Below, piece after piece: positions 25,001-33,708 of a stretch of 64,000 nt of DNA. The first letter of the stretch is position 1; each line of letters starts with the position of its first letter. Where the stretch lies: positions 1,178,001 to 1,242,000 of the forward strand of contig JBPOEY010000001.1 of the NCBI GenBank assembly GCA_051251645.1, written 5' to 3'. Source of the stretch: Litorimonas sp051251645 (GTDB taxonomy: Bacteria > Pseudomonadota > Alphaproteobacteria > Caulobacterales > Maricaulaceae). The position numbers were made by a program, and so were the translations under genes. Below the pieces are notes generated by a model. The model made no database searches and was not told where the DNA came from. It worked only from the letters and a program-made list of their open reading frames with translations.

Positions 25001-25772
25001 AATTTCAAAAACCTTCGCCAAAGGTCGCCCCGCCTTCGTTGCCTACATCATGGGCGGTGATCCGGACCTCGACACGGCGCAAGACGTCATGAACGCCCTA
25101 CCCGGCGCGGGCGTCGATATTATCGAACTGGGCTTTCCCTTCACCGATCCGATGGCGGACGGACCCGTCATTGAGGACGCAGGCATTCGCGCACGTAAAG
25201 CTGGAACAACGCTAGCCTCCGTCATCGGCATGGCGCGAACCTTCCGCGAGACCGATCAATCCACGCCCATCATCCTGATGGGATACGCCAATCCGGTCTA
25301 TCACATGGGCTATGAAGCGTTCGCTGAACTCGCCTCAAACGCAGGCGTCGACGGCGCAATTATTGTTGATCTACCGCCAGAAGAAGACAGACCTTTACGC
25401 GAGGCCATGGACGCCAAAGACATGTCCCTGATCCGACTGGCGACGCCCACAACGGATGCCAAACGGCTTCCGAAAGTCGTGTCGGGTAGCTCGGGATTTG
25501 TCTATTATGTCAGCATGAACGGTGTCACAGGCGGTGCGCTTGCGAGCGGCGGCTCTGTGCGCGATCAAGTCTCCCGCGTAAAGGCGGCGTCAAAGCTTCC
25601 AGTCGTTGTCGGGTTTGGTGTCAAAACCCCGAAACGCGCGGCTGAAATTGCTCGCGACGCCGATGGTGTGGTTGTCGGGACGGCCATTGTCCAAACCTTG
25701 CATCAAGACGGCAAAGACGCGGCATTAGCACTCGTTCGGTCATTATCAGACGCGACGCACACCGCTAAGTAA
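24993..25772 (+). CDS. trpA: Tryptophan synthase alpha chain
   Basis: Cleaves indole-3-glycerol phosphate and passes indole to TrpB. The 259-residue TIM barrel has PAFVAYIMGGDPDLDTA and the catalytic Glu in VDIIELGFPFTDPMADGP. The loop IILMGYANPVYHMG and the phosphate-binding VVVGFGVKTPKRA follow. The ATG at 24993 gives MNRISKTFAKGRPAFV, the normal start; a TTG six bases earlier is also open. It overlaps the end of the membrane-protein gene by 8 bp and is followed by a terminator. Confidence 0.97.
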   Translation: MNRISKTFAKGRPAFVAYIMGGDPDLDTAQDVMNALPGAGVDIIELGFPFTDPMADGPVIEDAGIRARKAGTTLASVIGMARTFRETDQSTPIILMGYANPVYHMGYEAFAELASNAGVDGAIIVDLPPEEDRPLREAMDAKDMSLIRLATPTTDAKRLPKVVSGSSGFVYYVSMNGVTGGALASGGSVRDQVSRVKAASKLPVVVGFGVKTPKRAAEIARDADGVVVGTAIVQTLHQDGKDAALALVRSLSDATHTAK

Positions 25773-25877
25773 GCGGAACAATACGGCTCAAAATGAAACT
25801 GGGCACAACGCTTGTTCGGTGAGTGCCGATACATTAGGTCGCTCTTTCTCTTGGGACGCAAGTCCTTTGAGACAAAG

Positions 25878-25917
25878 ACAGCGACACGTCTCCACGGACG
25901 GGTCGCTGTTTGCGTTT
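25878..25917. terminator. Probable terminator between trpA and the convergent DUF2141 gene
   Basis: Outer stem ACAGCGAC with GTCGCTGT and inner stem CGTC with GACG, followed by TTGCGTTTT. The T-tract is interrupted, so termination strength is uncertain. It lies between two convergent genes and could serve both. Confidence 0.6.
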
Positions 25918-25923
25918 TAGGGG

Positions 25924-26388
25924 CTAGGGTTTTGGATAGATCATCGCGATCGTTGTCTCAGCCCCAAAATTCGGAACCGTGATCTTCGCGGATTGAAACG
26001 TAGGCGCACTGTTAGTCACGACTTTTCCAGATGTCCCCCACCCATCCGCGATTTCGTAACGCTCATTCATCGAAAACCGTCCATCATTATCAAGGTCATG
26101 CCATATTGTGATGGCATAATCGCCCCCGGACGGAAGCTGAACTGTCTCCGTGATCGTCCCAGCAGCTGTTTCTTTAAGGATCGCGCCTTGACCTTTCATC
26201 GACCGATATTCGGCCTCAGTCTGAACGGAAATATAGAGCGGCACATTGCTCTGCATAACATCCGTCAAAGTGATCGTCATAGGTACAACTGGACTTTCAT
26301 CGTTTGCCCATGCGGGCACTGAGTTCAAAAACAGGCTAAGTCCTGACGCGAAGGCTAGCGTAAGGGTCTTTTGTAATGTCGTCGTCAT
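25924..26388 (-). CDS. DUF2141 domain-containing exported protein
   Basis: A 154-residue secreted protein. The N-terminal signal peptide (TLTLAFASGLSLFLNSVPAWAND) should be cut after AWA. The mature part carries the DUF2141 pattern: GDYAITIWHDLDNDGRFSMN near residue 90, followed by the IADGWGTSG motif. Function is unknown; such proteins resemble small immunoglobulin-like domains. It is divergent from a membrane protein/HTH pair across about 100 bp containing repeated GTTTG-N5-CAAAC operator-like sequences, so it is probably the target of that regulator. Confidence 0.88.
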   Translation of the reverse strand: MTTTLQKTLTLAFASGLSLFLNSVPAWANDESPVVPMTITLTDVMQSNVPLYISVQTEAEYRSMKGQGAILKETAAGTITETVQLPSGGDYAITIWHDLDNDGRFSMNERYEIADGWGTSGKVVTNSAPTFQSAKITVPNFGAETTIAMIYPKP

Positions 26389-26409
26389 TCTTGTCTCCTT
26401 TGCAATTGG

Positions 26410-26471
26410 GTTTGCAGAACAAACTTGACTTAATCACGTTTGTATGTCAACCGCAGTTTGTAATTCAAACT
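26410..26471. promoter_or_regulatory. Cluster of inverted-repeat operator candidates
   Basis: Three sites of one type: GTTTG-CAGAA-CAAAC (26410-26424), GTTTG-TATGT-CAACC (26438-26452, imperfect) and AGTTTG-TAATT-CAAACT (26455-26471). They fill the gap between the DUF2141 gene and the divergent membrane/HTH pair, ending 18 bp before the ATG at 26489. The likely binder is the small winged-helix protein at 27097. Confidence 0.7.
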
Positions 26472-26488
26472 TGTTGGAAAGACTGACT

Positions 26489-27097
26489 ATGACGAACGAC
26501 ACCCTTATGCAGGACCTAGCCGATGCCAGCCGGATAGCACGTGAAGGAGAAACGACACCATTGCTCGGAGGGCCGGTCGGTCTGATGTGGGCCAGCCTCA
26601 CGACAATCGCTCTAATAACACACGGGGCCGTTCTCGCGGGCTGGATTGACATACCCGTATCTATGACGGGATTGATCTGGGTAACCCAAGGGGTCCTTGG
26701 AACCATATTGACCGTCATTCTTAGTCGGAGACTATCGACGAAGCCTGGCTGTCACAGCTTTGCAAACCGCGCGGCTGAAGGGGCATGGGTCTCAGGCGCC
26801 ATCATGATTGCAACGTTTGCGATTTCGTTGGTCGTCGCCAGTTTCATGGGGCGGACGGAAGTCGTTGATTTCAACTTCATCGTTCCGGCAGCCTTTGCAA
26901 TTTCTGCTGTCATTAACGGCTTGCTCGCCAGATTGACGGGTTACGGATATTTGAAATTTGGGGCGATCATGAGCGGTGTTGCCACCACCGTAACCTTAAT
27001 TATGGTTCGCCAACCCGAAATGTATTTTGTCGCAGGCGCCCTTCTTATTGTGTCCGGTGTTATCCCGTCCTTGATCGAAAACCGTAGAGCACACTGA
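26489..27097 (+). CDS. Multi-pass membrane protein paired with a winged-helix regulator
   Basis: A 202-residue protein with about six helices (for example MWASLTTIALITHGAVLAGW, AIMIATFAISLVVASF and YFVAGALLIVSGVIPSL). I recognise no family. I chose the ATG at 26489, which has TGGAAAG upstream and falls just after the last operator candidate; the frame opens at 26444. Its stop shares one base with the start of the HTH gene (TGATG), so the pair is translated together. Such pairs often have the membrane protein act as a sensor or partner of the regulator; this is inference. Confidence 0.75.
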   Translation: MTNDTLMQDLADASRIAREGETTPLLGGPVGLMWASLTTIALITHGAVLAGWIDIPVSMTGLIWVTQGVLGTILTVILSRRLSTKPGCHSFANRAAEGAWVSGAIMIATFAISLVVASFMGRTEVVDFNFIVPAAFAISAVINGLLARLTGYGYLKFGAIMSGVATTVTLIMVRQPEMYFVAGALLIVSGVIPSLIENRRAH

Positions 27098-27402
27098 TGT
27101 CACGCGAACCCGATTTTGACATTCGCCAAGTCGACGAGGTCATCCATGGACGTATCCGCCTTGCTGTGATGGCCTATCTGTCAGCGGTCAGTCCCGCGAG
27201 CTTTCCGGAGCTGACAAAAAAGACCGGGACGACCAATGGTAATCTGTCGACACATCTCACAAAACTTGAAGGGGCCAACTATGTTGAGTTGGAAAAGGGT
27301 TATAAGGGCAAACGTCCGCAGACACTCGTCCATATGACCGAGACAGGCCGAAAGGCTTGGCTGAATTACCTCAGCGCCATGCGAGATATTATCGGATTGT
27401 AA
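27097..27402 (+). CDS. Winged-helix transcriptional regulator (HTH_34 type)
   Basis: A 101-residue MarR/ArsR-like protein made of one winged-helix domain. The pattern IRLAVMAYLSAVSPASFPELTKKTGTTNGNLSTHLTKLEGANYVEL is the HTH_34 recognition region, followed by the wing KGYKGKRPQTLVHMTETGRKAW. It binds DNA as a dimer in the known family and has no ligand domain. It probably controls its own operon and the divergent DUF2141 gene through the GTTTG-N5-CAAAC sites. Confidence 0.9.
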   Translation: MSREPDFDIRQVDEVIHGRIRLAVMAYLSAVSPASFPELTKKTGTTNGNLSTHLTKLEGANYVELEKGYKGKRPQTLVHMTETGRKAWLNYLSAMRDIIGL

Positions 27403-27465
27403 AAGACATATCGCTGGACGGATAAGCCTTCGCATAGACTTGCGCGGAGGCTCCGCTTTGCCCAC

Positions 27466-28566
27466 ATGGCTCTCATGACAAATCCTCTTTTTAAGCCTTA
27501 TTCACTCGGGTCTTTGGACCTGCCCAATCGTATCGTCATGGCCCCCATGACACGCAGTTTTTCGCCCAACGGTGTACCCGGCCAGAATGTTGCGGATTAT
27601 TACGCTCGGCGGGCCGCTAATCATGTCGGCCTCATCGTCACGGAAGGCACAGTCACGGATCGCCAAGCCGCTGGCAATGACGCCAATGTTCCGAAGTTTT
27701 ACGACGACGGCCTCGAGGGCTGGAAGAAAGTTATCGCAGGAGTGAAAGCGGAAGGCGGATTTATCGCACCGCAACTCTGGCACGTCGGGATGATGCGCAA
27801 GCCCGGCACAGGCCATTATCCTGATGCCCCGTCTGATAGCCCGTCTGGCATGACTCATACTGGCAAAGCCGTGATGCCTGCTCCGAGCGACGAAGATGTG
27901 GCCGACATGGTCAATAGTTACGCTCGCTCGGCCGCGCATGCGAAAGAGCTTGGCTTTGATGCGATCGAAATTCATGGCGCGCACGGCTACCTTATCGACC
28001 AATTCTTCTGGGACGTCATGAACGCCCGCGAAGACCGCTACGGTGGCGGACTGGCGGAACGTGCCACGTTTGCAGCCGATATTATTAAGGAATGTCGCAA
28101 GGCGGTTGGTTCCGACATGCCGATCATCATTCGCATTTCGCAGTGGAAGCAACAGGACTTCTCGGCCCGTCTCGCTGAAACACCGCAAGAAATGGACAAG
28201 TGGTTAAGCGTCTTTGCAGATGCGGGCGTGGATTGCCTGCACTGTTCACAACGGCGCTTCTGGGAACCGGAATTTGATGGGTCTGATCTGAATTTTGCGG
28301 GTTGGGCAAAGAAGTTGACGGGTCTGCCGACCATCACGGTCGGGAGCGTTGGGCTCTCATCTGACTTTATCGGCGCATTCCAAGGTGAAGACTCCGCCGC
28401 GCGCTCACTCGACGATCTCATCGAACGGTTGGAAAAAGACGAATTCGATCTTGTCGCCGTGGGCCGTGCAATTTTGCAGGATCCAGAATGGGCCACAAAA
28501 GTCTTAGAAGGCCGCGACGATGAGTTGCGCGATTATGACGCCAAGTCGCTGACGACGCTTTACTAG
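27466..28566 (+). CDS. Old Yellow Enzyme family NADH:flavin oxidoreductase
   Basis: A 366-residue FMN-dependent alkene reductase. The TIM barrel shows NRIVMAPMTRSF, LIVTEGTVTDRQA, APQLWHVGMM, and the substrate-binding pair His-x-x-x in AIEIHGAHGYLIDQFF. NAREDRYGG and VAVGRAILQDPEW near the end bind FMN. The physiological substrate of most members is unknown; alpha,beta-unsaturated carbonyls, nitro compounds and peroxide esters are reduced in general. It has no operon partner on the same strand and overlaps the convergent carboxyltransferase gene by 4 bp. Confidence 0.93.
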   Translation: MALMTNPLFKPYSLGSLDLPNRIVMAPMTRSFSPNGVPGQNVADYYARRAANHVGLIVTEGTVTDRQAAGNDANVPKFYDDGLEGWKKVIAGVKAEGGFIAPQLWHVGMMRKPGTGHYPDAPSDSPSGMTHTGKAVMPAPSDEDVADMVNSYARSAAHAKELGFDAIEIHGAHGYLIDQFFWDVMNAREDRYGGGLAERATFAADIIKECRKAVGSDMPIIIRISQWKQQDFSARLAETPQEMDKWLSVFADAGVDCLHCSQRRFWEPEFDGSDLNFAGWAKKLTGLPTITVGSVGLSSDFIGAFQGEDSAARSLDDLIERLEKDEFDLVAVGRAILQDPEWATKVLEGRDDELRDYDAKSLTTLY

Positions 28567-30092
28567 CCTCTCATCATGGCCAACTTGACGAAGTTGGTCA
28601 GGAACGGACGCGTTTCGCGCGGGTCGATAACGTCCTCGACCCCGTAACGCTCCGCCGTTCGAAACGGCGAGGACACTTCGGCGAGGCGCGCTTTGATTAC
28701 CGCGAGTTCGGCTTTCGGATCGTCGCTCGCCGCCAGCTCCGATTGATATGCGACCTCGACGCCGCCATCGATGGGCAGGCTACCCCAATCGCCGCTCGGC
28801 CATGCAGCACGATATTGGTAGCGCGTGTGATCACTCATCGCCGCGCCCGCGACCCCGTAAGCCTTGCGAATGATAACACTCGCCCACGGCACAGACGCGG
28901 TATAAATCGCCGACATCGTTTCAACACCGCGCCGGATTGTAGCCGCTTTTTCAGCATCTAGCCCAATCATAAACCCCGGATTATCGACGAGGTGCACAAT
29001 GGGCAGACCAAATTGCTCGGCCAGCTCGACGTGACGTTTGACCTTTTGCGCTGTGTCCGCTGTCCACGATCCACCCAGAAAGCTCGGGTCGGAGGCAATG
29101 ACGGCAACAGGCCAGCCATCAAGCCGTGCCAACGCTGCAATCGCCGCGCGCCCCCATTTTCGTCCGATCTCGAAAACGCTGCCTTCATCCATCACAGATC
29201 GCACAATGGTGCGCATAGAATAGGCTTGATGCTTATCCCGCGGGACGATGGAGAGCAGGCTATCATCTATCCGAGACGGATCATCCCTGGGAGTAACGTA
29301 AGGCAATGGATCGCCAATCCGGCTTGGCAGGAAGGACAGGAACGCACGGGCGCGCTCGAATGCATCGAGTTCGCTGACCGCTTCATCATCAACAACGCCA
29401 TTGCGCGTATGGATTTCAGATCCGCCGAGGCCTTCTTTATCGTGGCTTTCCCCAAGCGGAGCAACAATCGCAGGGCCGGCTGTGAATACCTGTGACAAGC
29501 CTTTGACCATAACGGAATAATGCGACGCCACAACACGCGCCGCCCCCAGCCCTGCGCACGGCCCCAGCGCCAAGGCGACAACGGGGACCGTTTTTAAGTT
29601 TTCGACAATCGCCTTGAACCCTGGCACTTCGGGCACATAGGTGTAGCCCATCGACTCTAGCGATTTAACGGACCCACCCCCGCCCGTCCCGTCAATCATC
29701 CGGATCAGCGGAATTCCGAACTCGGCCGCCATTTTTTCTGCGTGGATGAACTTGCGATAGATCGCAGCATCAGACGCGCCACCCCGCACCGTAAAATCAT
29801 CCGCTGACGCAACGACGGGTCGTCCCCCGATCGCGCCTTGCCCATAGATGAAATTAGACGCGGCGGAATGAATGAGTCTTCCAGTTTCATCATAAGTCCC
29901 AGAACCCGCAAGCTTCCCGATTTCTCGGAAACTCCCGTCATCTAGAACACCCTCAATCCGGTCGCGTGCTGTGAGTTTCCCTCGCGCTTTTTGCCGCGCA
30001 ACTTTATTAGCCCCGCCCATCTCTTCGGCAAACACCTCGCGCTGTGCTTTTTGGTCAAGTTCAGGAGACCAATCCTTTGGGTGATCAGGCAT
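28563..30092 (-). CDS. Acyl-CoA carboxylase carboxyltransferase subunit
   Basis: A 509-residue two-domain crotonase-fold protein. The N-half has KLTARDRIEGVLDDGSF and DFTVRGGASD, and the C-half has VDNPGFMIGLDAE and RKAYGVAGAAMS, as in the beta subunits of propionyl-, methylcrotonyl- and geranyl-CoA carboxylases. The loop GTGGGGSVKSLES is typical of this subgroup. No biotin-carboxylase subunit is adjacent, so the partner must lie elsewhere. It overlaps an SDR gene upstream by 8 bp, suggesting an acyl-CoA or terpenoid catabolic context. Confidence 0.9.
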   Translation of the reverse strand: MPDHPKDWSPELDQKAQREVFAEEMGGANKVARQKARGKLTARDRIEGVLDDGSFREIGKLAGSGTYDETGRLIHSAASNFIYGQGAIGGRPVVASADDFTVRGGASDAAIYRKFIHAEKMAAEFGIPLIRMIDGTGGGGSVKSLESMGYTYVPEVPGFKAIVENLKTVPVVALALGPCAGLGAARVVASHYSVMVKGLSQVFTAGPAIVAPLGESHDKEGLGGSEIHTRNGVVDDEAVSELDAFERARAFLSFLPSRIGDPLPYVTPRDDPSRIDDSLLSIVPRDKHQAYSMRTIVRSVMDEGSVFEIGRKWGRAAIAALARLDGWPVAVIASDPSFLGGSWTADTAQKVKRHVELAEQFGLPIVHLVDNPGFMIGLDAEKAATIRRGVETMSAIYTASVPWASVIIRKAYGVAGAAMSDHTRYQYRAAWPSGDWGSLPIDGGVEVAYQSELAASDDPKAELAVIKARLAEVSSPFRTAERYGVEDVIDPRETRPFLTNFVKLAMMRG

Positions 30093-30918
30093 CAGGGATA
30101 TCTTTGTTAGCGGTCTTCCATCCCTGATTATCGCTTCGTTTCATCATCCGGCGGGTCAGACCTGGGAATAATCGAGAGCCAATATCAAGGCTCCAACGAA
30201 CAGACTTTGGCACAAAAACCTGTGACTTATCTTTCCGAACAGCGTTTAAAGTCGCGCTAACGACGTCATCCACTGTAATTTCTGGCGTCGCCATTGGTCG
30301 AGACACACCGTCAATCATACGTGTTTTCACCATAGAAGGATGAATGCTTGTTACGCCAATCGTCGTGTCTAGAAGCTCATAATCGAGCGATCGCGTAAAT
30401 CCGTTCACCGCATGTTTGGACGCCGTATAAGCGACAGTCCCCGGCGACCCAACAACGCCTGCAATAGAGCTCATATTGACAATATGAGCGGCCTCACGCG
30501 TTCTGAGGTGCGGTAGCGCCGTATGGGTGATCGCCATCAGTCCCATTACATTCAAATCTATGGTTTTACGCCAGCGCTCGAACGGAACATCATCAAAAGC
30601 CCCTGATGTCGCGATCCCCGCATTATTAATCAGAATATCAAATCCAATCGTGATCGCATCTTGGGTCGCGGCGACCGCGTCTGCGACATTGGAGAGGTCC
30701 GCTTCGAGCAGATGATACGCCTGCCCTTGAGCTTCCACAGCGGCTTTTGTGTCTGATTGCGTATCGGCCCGTAAATCACAGCCAATGATGTCACACCCCG
30801 CTTTCGCCAAAGCGATGGCCAGTCCCTGACCAATCCCGCGCGCTGAGCCTGTAATGAAAACGGTTTTGCCTGTATAATCCACGCATCCATCTTTGGCAGT
30901 CGCGCGTTGATCTGCCAA
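30085..30918 (-). CDS. SDR-family oxidoreductase
   Basis: A 277-residue short-chain dehydrogenase with the classical pattern: TGSARGIG cofactor loop near residue 25, NNAGIA near 98, and the catalytic Ser-Tyr-Lys in NMSSIAGVVGS and AYTASKHAVNG. A C-terminal extension of about 40 residues is rich in basic and aromatic residues (SRLFPGLTRRMMKRS), possibly membrane-associating. Its start is 25 bp from the divergent SIMPL gene. A GTG at 30882 (VDYTGKTVFITG) would give the more usual short N-terminus. Confidence 0.9.
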   Translation of the reverse strand: MADQRATAKDGCVDYTGKTVFITGSARGIGQGLAIALAKAGCDIIGCDLRADTQSDTKAAVEAQGQAYHLLEADLSNVADAVAATQDAITIGFDILINNAGIATSGAFDDVPFERWRKTIDLNVMGLMAITHTALPHLRTREAAHIVNMSSIAGVVGSPGTVAYTASKHAVNGFTRSLDYELLDTTIGVTSIHPSMVKTRMIDGVSRPMATPEITVDDVVSATLNAVRKDKSQVFVPKSVRWSLDIGSRLFPGLTRRMMKRSDNQGWKTANKDIPDA

Positions 30919-30943
30919 GGTGAACTGTAACGAAAGGTCAATT

Positions 30944-31669
30944 ATGTCTCGTCTTCTCCCTGCTCTTCTCGTGTCTGCTGCTCTAGCGCTCCCTGCAACA
31001 GCGCTCGCACACGGCGCTCAATCCGATATGCCTGGTGTCATTCATGTCACCGCGACGGCGAATGTTGATGCTGTTCCGGATCGCGCCTCTGTCTCGGCAG
31101 GTGTCCAGAGCGATGGCAAAACGGCGCAAGAGGCTATGGCTCGAAATTCTGAGCTGATGCGAAACGTCTTTGCGACTCTCGCGGCCAATGGCATTGCCGA
31201 AAAAGATATTTCAACAACCAACCTCAACCTGAACCCACGCTACGATTATGAACAGCGAACAAATGGGCAACCCTTACTCGTGGGGTATCGGGCGAGCAAT
31301 CAGATCTCAGTCGTCACCCGGGATTTGAATGGGACAGGGCTACTTATAGACGCTTTGATTCAGGCCGGCGTGAATAATATCAATGGCGTCAACTTTACTG
31401 TCAGTGAAACCGAAGCCGCGCAAGCTCAGGCCCGAACAGCCGCTATTGAGAAAGCCAAAATCAAAGCCCGAATGATGGCGCAATCTGCCAGTGTCCGTCT
31501 GGGTCGTTTATTGTCTTTGAAGGAAGGCAATACGGCTGGACCAATGCGATATGACGAAATTATCGTAACGGCGCAGCGCGCGGATGGCTTAAGTTCCGCG
31601 CCGCCGTTGGCACCCGGACAACGAGAAATCAGCGCGACGGTGACAATGAGCTACGCGATCCTAGATTAA
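30944..31669 (+). CDS. SIMPL domain-containing periplasmic protein
   Basis: A 241-residue exported protein (DUF541). A signal peptide (LLPALLVSAALALPATALAHG) is followed by the SIMPL pattern: IHVTATANVDAVPDRASVSAGV, YRASNQISVVTRDL, AAIEKAKIKARMMAQ and the terminal ISATVTMSYAI. Family members are periplasmic or outer-membrane-linked proteins with stress phenotypes but no defined activity. The ATG at 30944 has AAAGG upstream; the frame is open to 30920. Its end overlaps the convergent dehalogenase gene by 4 bp. Confidence 0.9.
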   Translation: MSRLLPALLVSAALALPATALAHGAQSDMPGVIHVTATANVDAVPDRASVSAGVQSDGKTAQEAMARNSELMRNVFATLAANGIAEKDISTTNLNLNPRYDYEQRTNGQPLLVGYRASNQISVVTRDLNGTGLLIDALIQAGVNNINGVNFTVSETEAAQAQARTAAIEKAKIKARMMAQSASVRLGRLLSLKEGNTAGPMRYDEIIVTAQRADGLSSAPPLAPGQREISATVTMSYAILD

Positions 31670-32559
31670 AGCGCGCCTGCAACTTCAAGGATAAGCGCGG
31701 CGAGTTCGTCGGGTTTATCCTCTTGCAGGAAATGTCCGCCCTCTTTGATGACCCGGTGCGGCTGCCCCTTTGTGCCGGGCACAAGTTTCTGAAACACCGC
31801 GTCACCGCCTTTGGTCACCGGATCTTGATCGGAAAAACAGGTGACGAACGGTTTATCCCACGCGCTTAAGACTTTCCACGCCTCGCGATTATCGGCAGCA
31901 CCGTCTTGATCCGGGGATGTCGGTACCAGAGCCGGAAAAATCCGTGCACCCGCTTTATAGCTTTCATCAGGATAGGGCGCGTCATAAGCCGCAACCTCAG
32001 CATCGGACAAATCTCTTACGGTTGCCCCTTGCAGGATTTTTCCTGTCGGAAACTCAGGCACAGTTTGTGAAAACTGCTGCCACGCTAAGAACGCATCGGG
32101 CGGCGTGTGTTCCCCCGTCGGCAACATTGTGTTCCCCGCAATAATTGCCGAAAAACGGTCGGGTCGCGCGGCAACAAGCCGAAGTCCAATCAAACCACCC
32201 CAATCCTGACAAAATAATACGACACCGGAAAGGTCCAGACTGTCGAACCAGTCCAACATCCAATCGACATGGGCTGTATAACTGTAATCCTCCGTGCGCA
32301 TCGGTTTATCAGATTTCCCGAACCCGATCAGGTCAGGGGCAATGGCCCGAAAACCCGCGTCCGAAACGGGCGGAATCATATGACGGTAGAGATATGACCA
32401 ACTCGGCTCCCCATGCATCATTAAGACAGGCCGGGCGTCGCGCGGACCCTCATCGACATAATGTAATCGAAGACCCTCACGGAGCTCCGCATAGTGCGGC
32501 GCAAACGGATAATCGGGTAACGCGTCAAATCTTTGATCGGGTGTGCGTCGTTTTTCCAT
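31666..32559 (-). CDS. Haloalkane dehalogenase (subfamily HLD-I-like)
   Basis: A 297-residue alpha/beta hydrolase that would replace a halogen on an alkane with hydroxyl. The nucleophile is Asp119 in LFCQDWGGLIG, followed by the halide-binding Trp120. The acid is Asp244 or Asp246 in CFSDQDPVT and the base is His276 in EGGHFLQED. The oxyanion motif HGEPSWSYLYR (Glu51) is as in DhlA-type enzymes. AGGAGGGGT lies just upstream of the ATG at 32559, which decides that start over an earlier one at 32655. Real activity on haloalkanes would need assay. Confidence 0.92.
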   Translation of the reverse strand: MEKRRTPDQRFDALPDYPFAPHYAELREGLRLHYVDEGPRDARPVLMMHGEPSWSYLYRHMIPPVSDAGFRAIAPDLIGFGKSDKPMRTEDYSYTAHVDWMLDWFDSLDLSGVVLFCQDWGGLIGLRLVAARPDRFSAIIAGNTMLPTGEHTPPDAFLAWQQFSQTVPEFPTGKILQGATVRDLSDAEVAAYDAPYPDESYKAGARIFPALVPTSPDQDGAADNREAWKVLSAWDKPFVTCFSDQDPVTKGGDAVFQKLVPGTKGQPHRVIKEGGHFLQEDKPDELAALILEVAGAL

Positions 32560-32609
32560 GACCCCTCCTAAATGAGTTGATAGACTAGGCTCAACCTTTG
32601 GGAGCAACA

Positions 32610-33263
32610 ATGACCGATTACGCATTTCCGCCACATGATCCCGCTTCCCTCCCAATTGTCGGCAGCACAGCGCGATTTCCCGTGCGTCGCATTTACTGCG
32701 TCGGTCGAAACTATGCTGCGCACGTCAAAGAAATGGGCGGCGACCCAAAACGCTCTGAACCCGTAATCTTCACCAAAGCCGCAGAATCGCTTGTCGAGAA
32801 TGGTACAGAAATTCACTACCCACCCAACACAACCGACATGCATTATGAAGTCGAACTTGTCGCCGCCATCGGTCCCGATGGCATCTTTGGTTATGGTGTC
32901 GGGATCGATTTGACTCGTCGCGATTTACAAAGCGTCGCTAAATCAAAAGGCGCACCGTGGTCACGAGCGAAAGATTTCGCAGCCTCAGCCCCCTGCTCCG
33001 ACATTACACCGCTTAATCTCGTCTCCCTCGACAACGCCCATATTGTGCTCCGTAAAAATGGGGAAATCGTTCAACATGCTAAACTGTCTGACATGATTTG
33101 GTCTGTGGAGGATATAATTCGTCAGATCGGGGACGATATGGACTTGGGCCCCGGAGATTTGATTTATACGGGAACCCCTGAGGGTGTCGGCCCCTGTGTT
33201 GCCGGGGATGAATTAGAGGGCGGAATTGAAGGGCTGGCTCCGATCCGCGTGAGGATGATCTAA
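32610..33263 (+). CDS. Fumarylacetoacetate hydrolase family protein
   Basis: A 217-residue enzyme with only the C-terminal FAH domain. RIYCVGRNYAAHVKEMG opens it, and the metal-binding Glu pair is in YEVELVAAIG. The rest follows the family: GVGIDLTRRDLQ, SRAKDFAASAP and LIYTGTPEGVGP. Members split C-C bonds in acylpyruvates or isomerise catechol breakdown products; acylpyruvase is the closest guess from length. The ATG at 32610 was chosen over a TTG at 32598. It is divergent from the dehalogenase gene and 1 bp before the next gene. Confidence 0.92.
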   Translation: MTDYAFPPHDPASLPIVGSTARFPVRRIYCVGRNYAAHVKEMGGDPKRSEPVIFTKAAESLVENGTEIHYPPNTTDMHYEVELVAAIGPDGIFGYGVGIDLTRRDLQSVAKSKGAPWSRAKDFAASAPCSDITPLNLVSLDNAHIVLRKNGEIVQHAKLSDMIWSVEDIIRQIGDDMDLGPGDLIYTGTPEGVGPCVAGDELEGGIEGLAPIRVRMI

Positions 33264-33264
33264 A

Positions 33265-33684
33265 ATGACCCAAACTGATGTCAGCCCGAAATTTACTGTC
33301 GACGACATTTTGATGCCGTTGGCGATTGCCGTCGTCATTGACCATAAGGTCCGAAAGATCGAACAAACGGTGTTTATCGAACTCTCGAACGGCTTGCTCG
33401 ATCTCTTTGGCAAGCCCGAAATGGCGCCCGCCGACCTTATGACGTGGTTCAATGATCACAGGGAGACCTTGGAAGATCAACTGTGGGAAAAAGGCGGCAA
33501 TACGCTCGTTCTCAAGGCGCTCGCGCGCTTTCGGGAGCAAAAACACTGCGAAGCCATTTATGATGCGCTCGTGACAATCAGTGTCGCCGACAATGAATAT
33601 GTCCCGGAAGAATCGCGCCTGATCAAATCAGCCGCGTCCCTTTACGGGTTCCATCGCCCACCGATCAAAATCACCCGCAGATAA
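33265..33684 (+). CDS. TerB-like small protein
   Basis: A 139-residue helical protein. The C-terminal part (AIYDALVTISVADNEYVPEESRLIKSAASLYG) matches the acidic helix-loop pattern of TerB/DjlA-type domains, in which Asp and Glu residues bind metal. The N-terminal 60 residues are also helical. It follows the FAH-family gene by one base, so the two are co-translated. No other ter genes are present, so tellurite resistance is not implied. Confidence 0.65.
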   Translation: MTQTDVSPKFTVDDILMPLAIAVVIDHKVRKIEQTVFIELSNGLLDLFGKPEMAPADLMTWFNDHRETLEDQLWEKGGNTLVLKALARFREQKHCEAIYDALVTISVADNEYVPEESRLIKSAASLYGFHRPPIKITRR

Positions 33685-33708
33685 TCTGCGCGTGACTACA
33701 ATCTCTGA

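Noticed and set aside
33265..33684. Tellurite resistance determinant
   Set aside because: Only a single TerB-like domain is present and no terC, terD or related gene is nearby.
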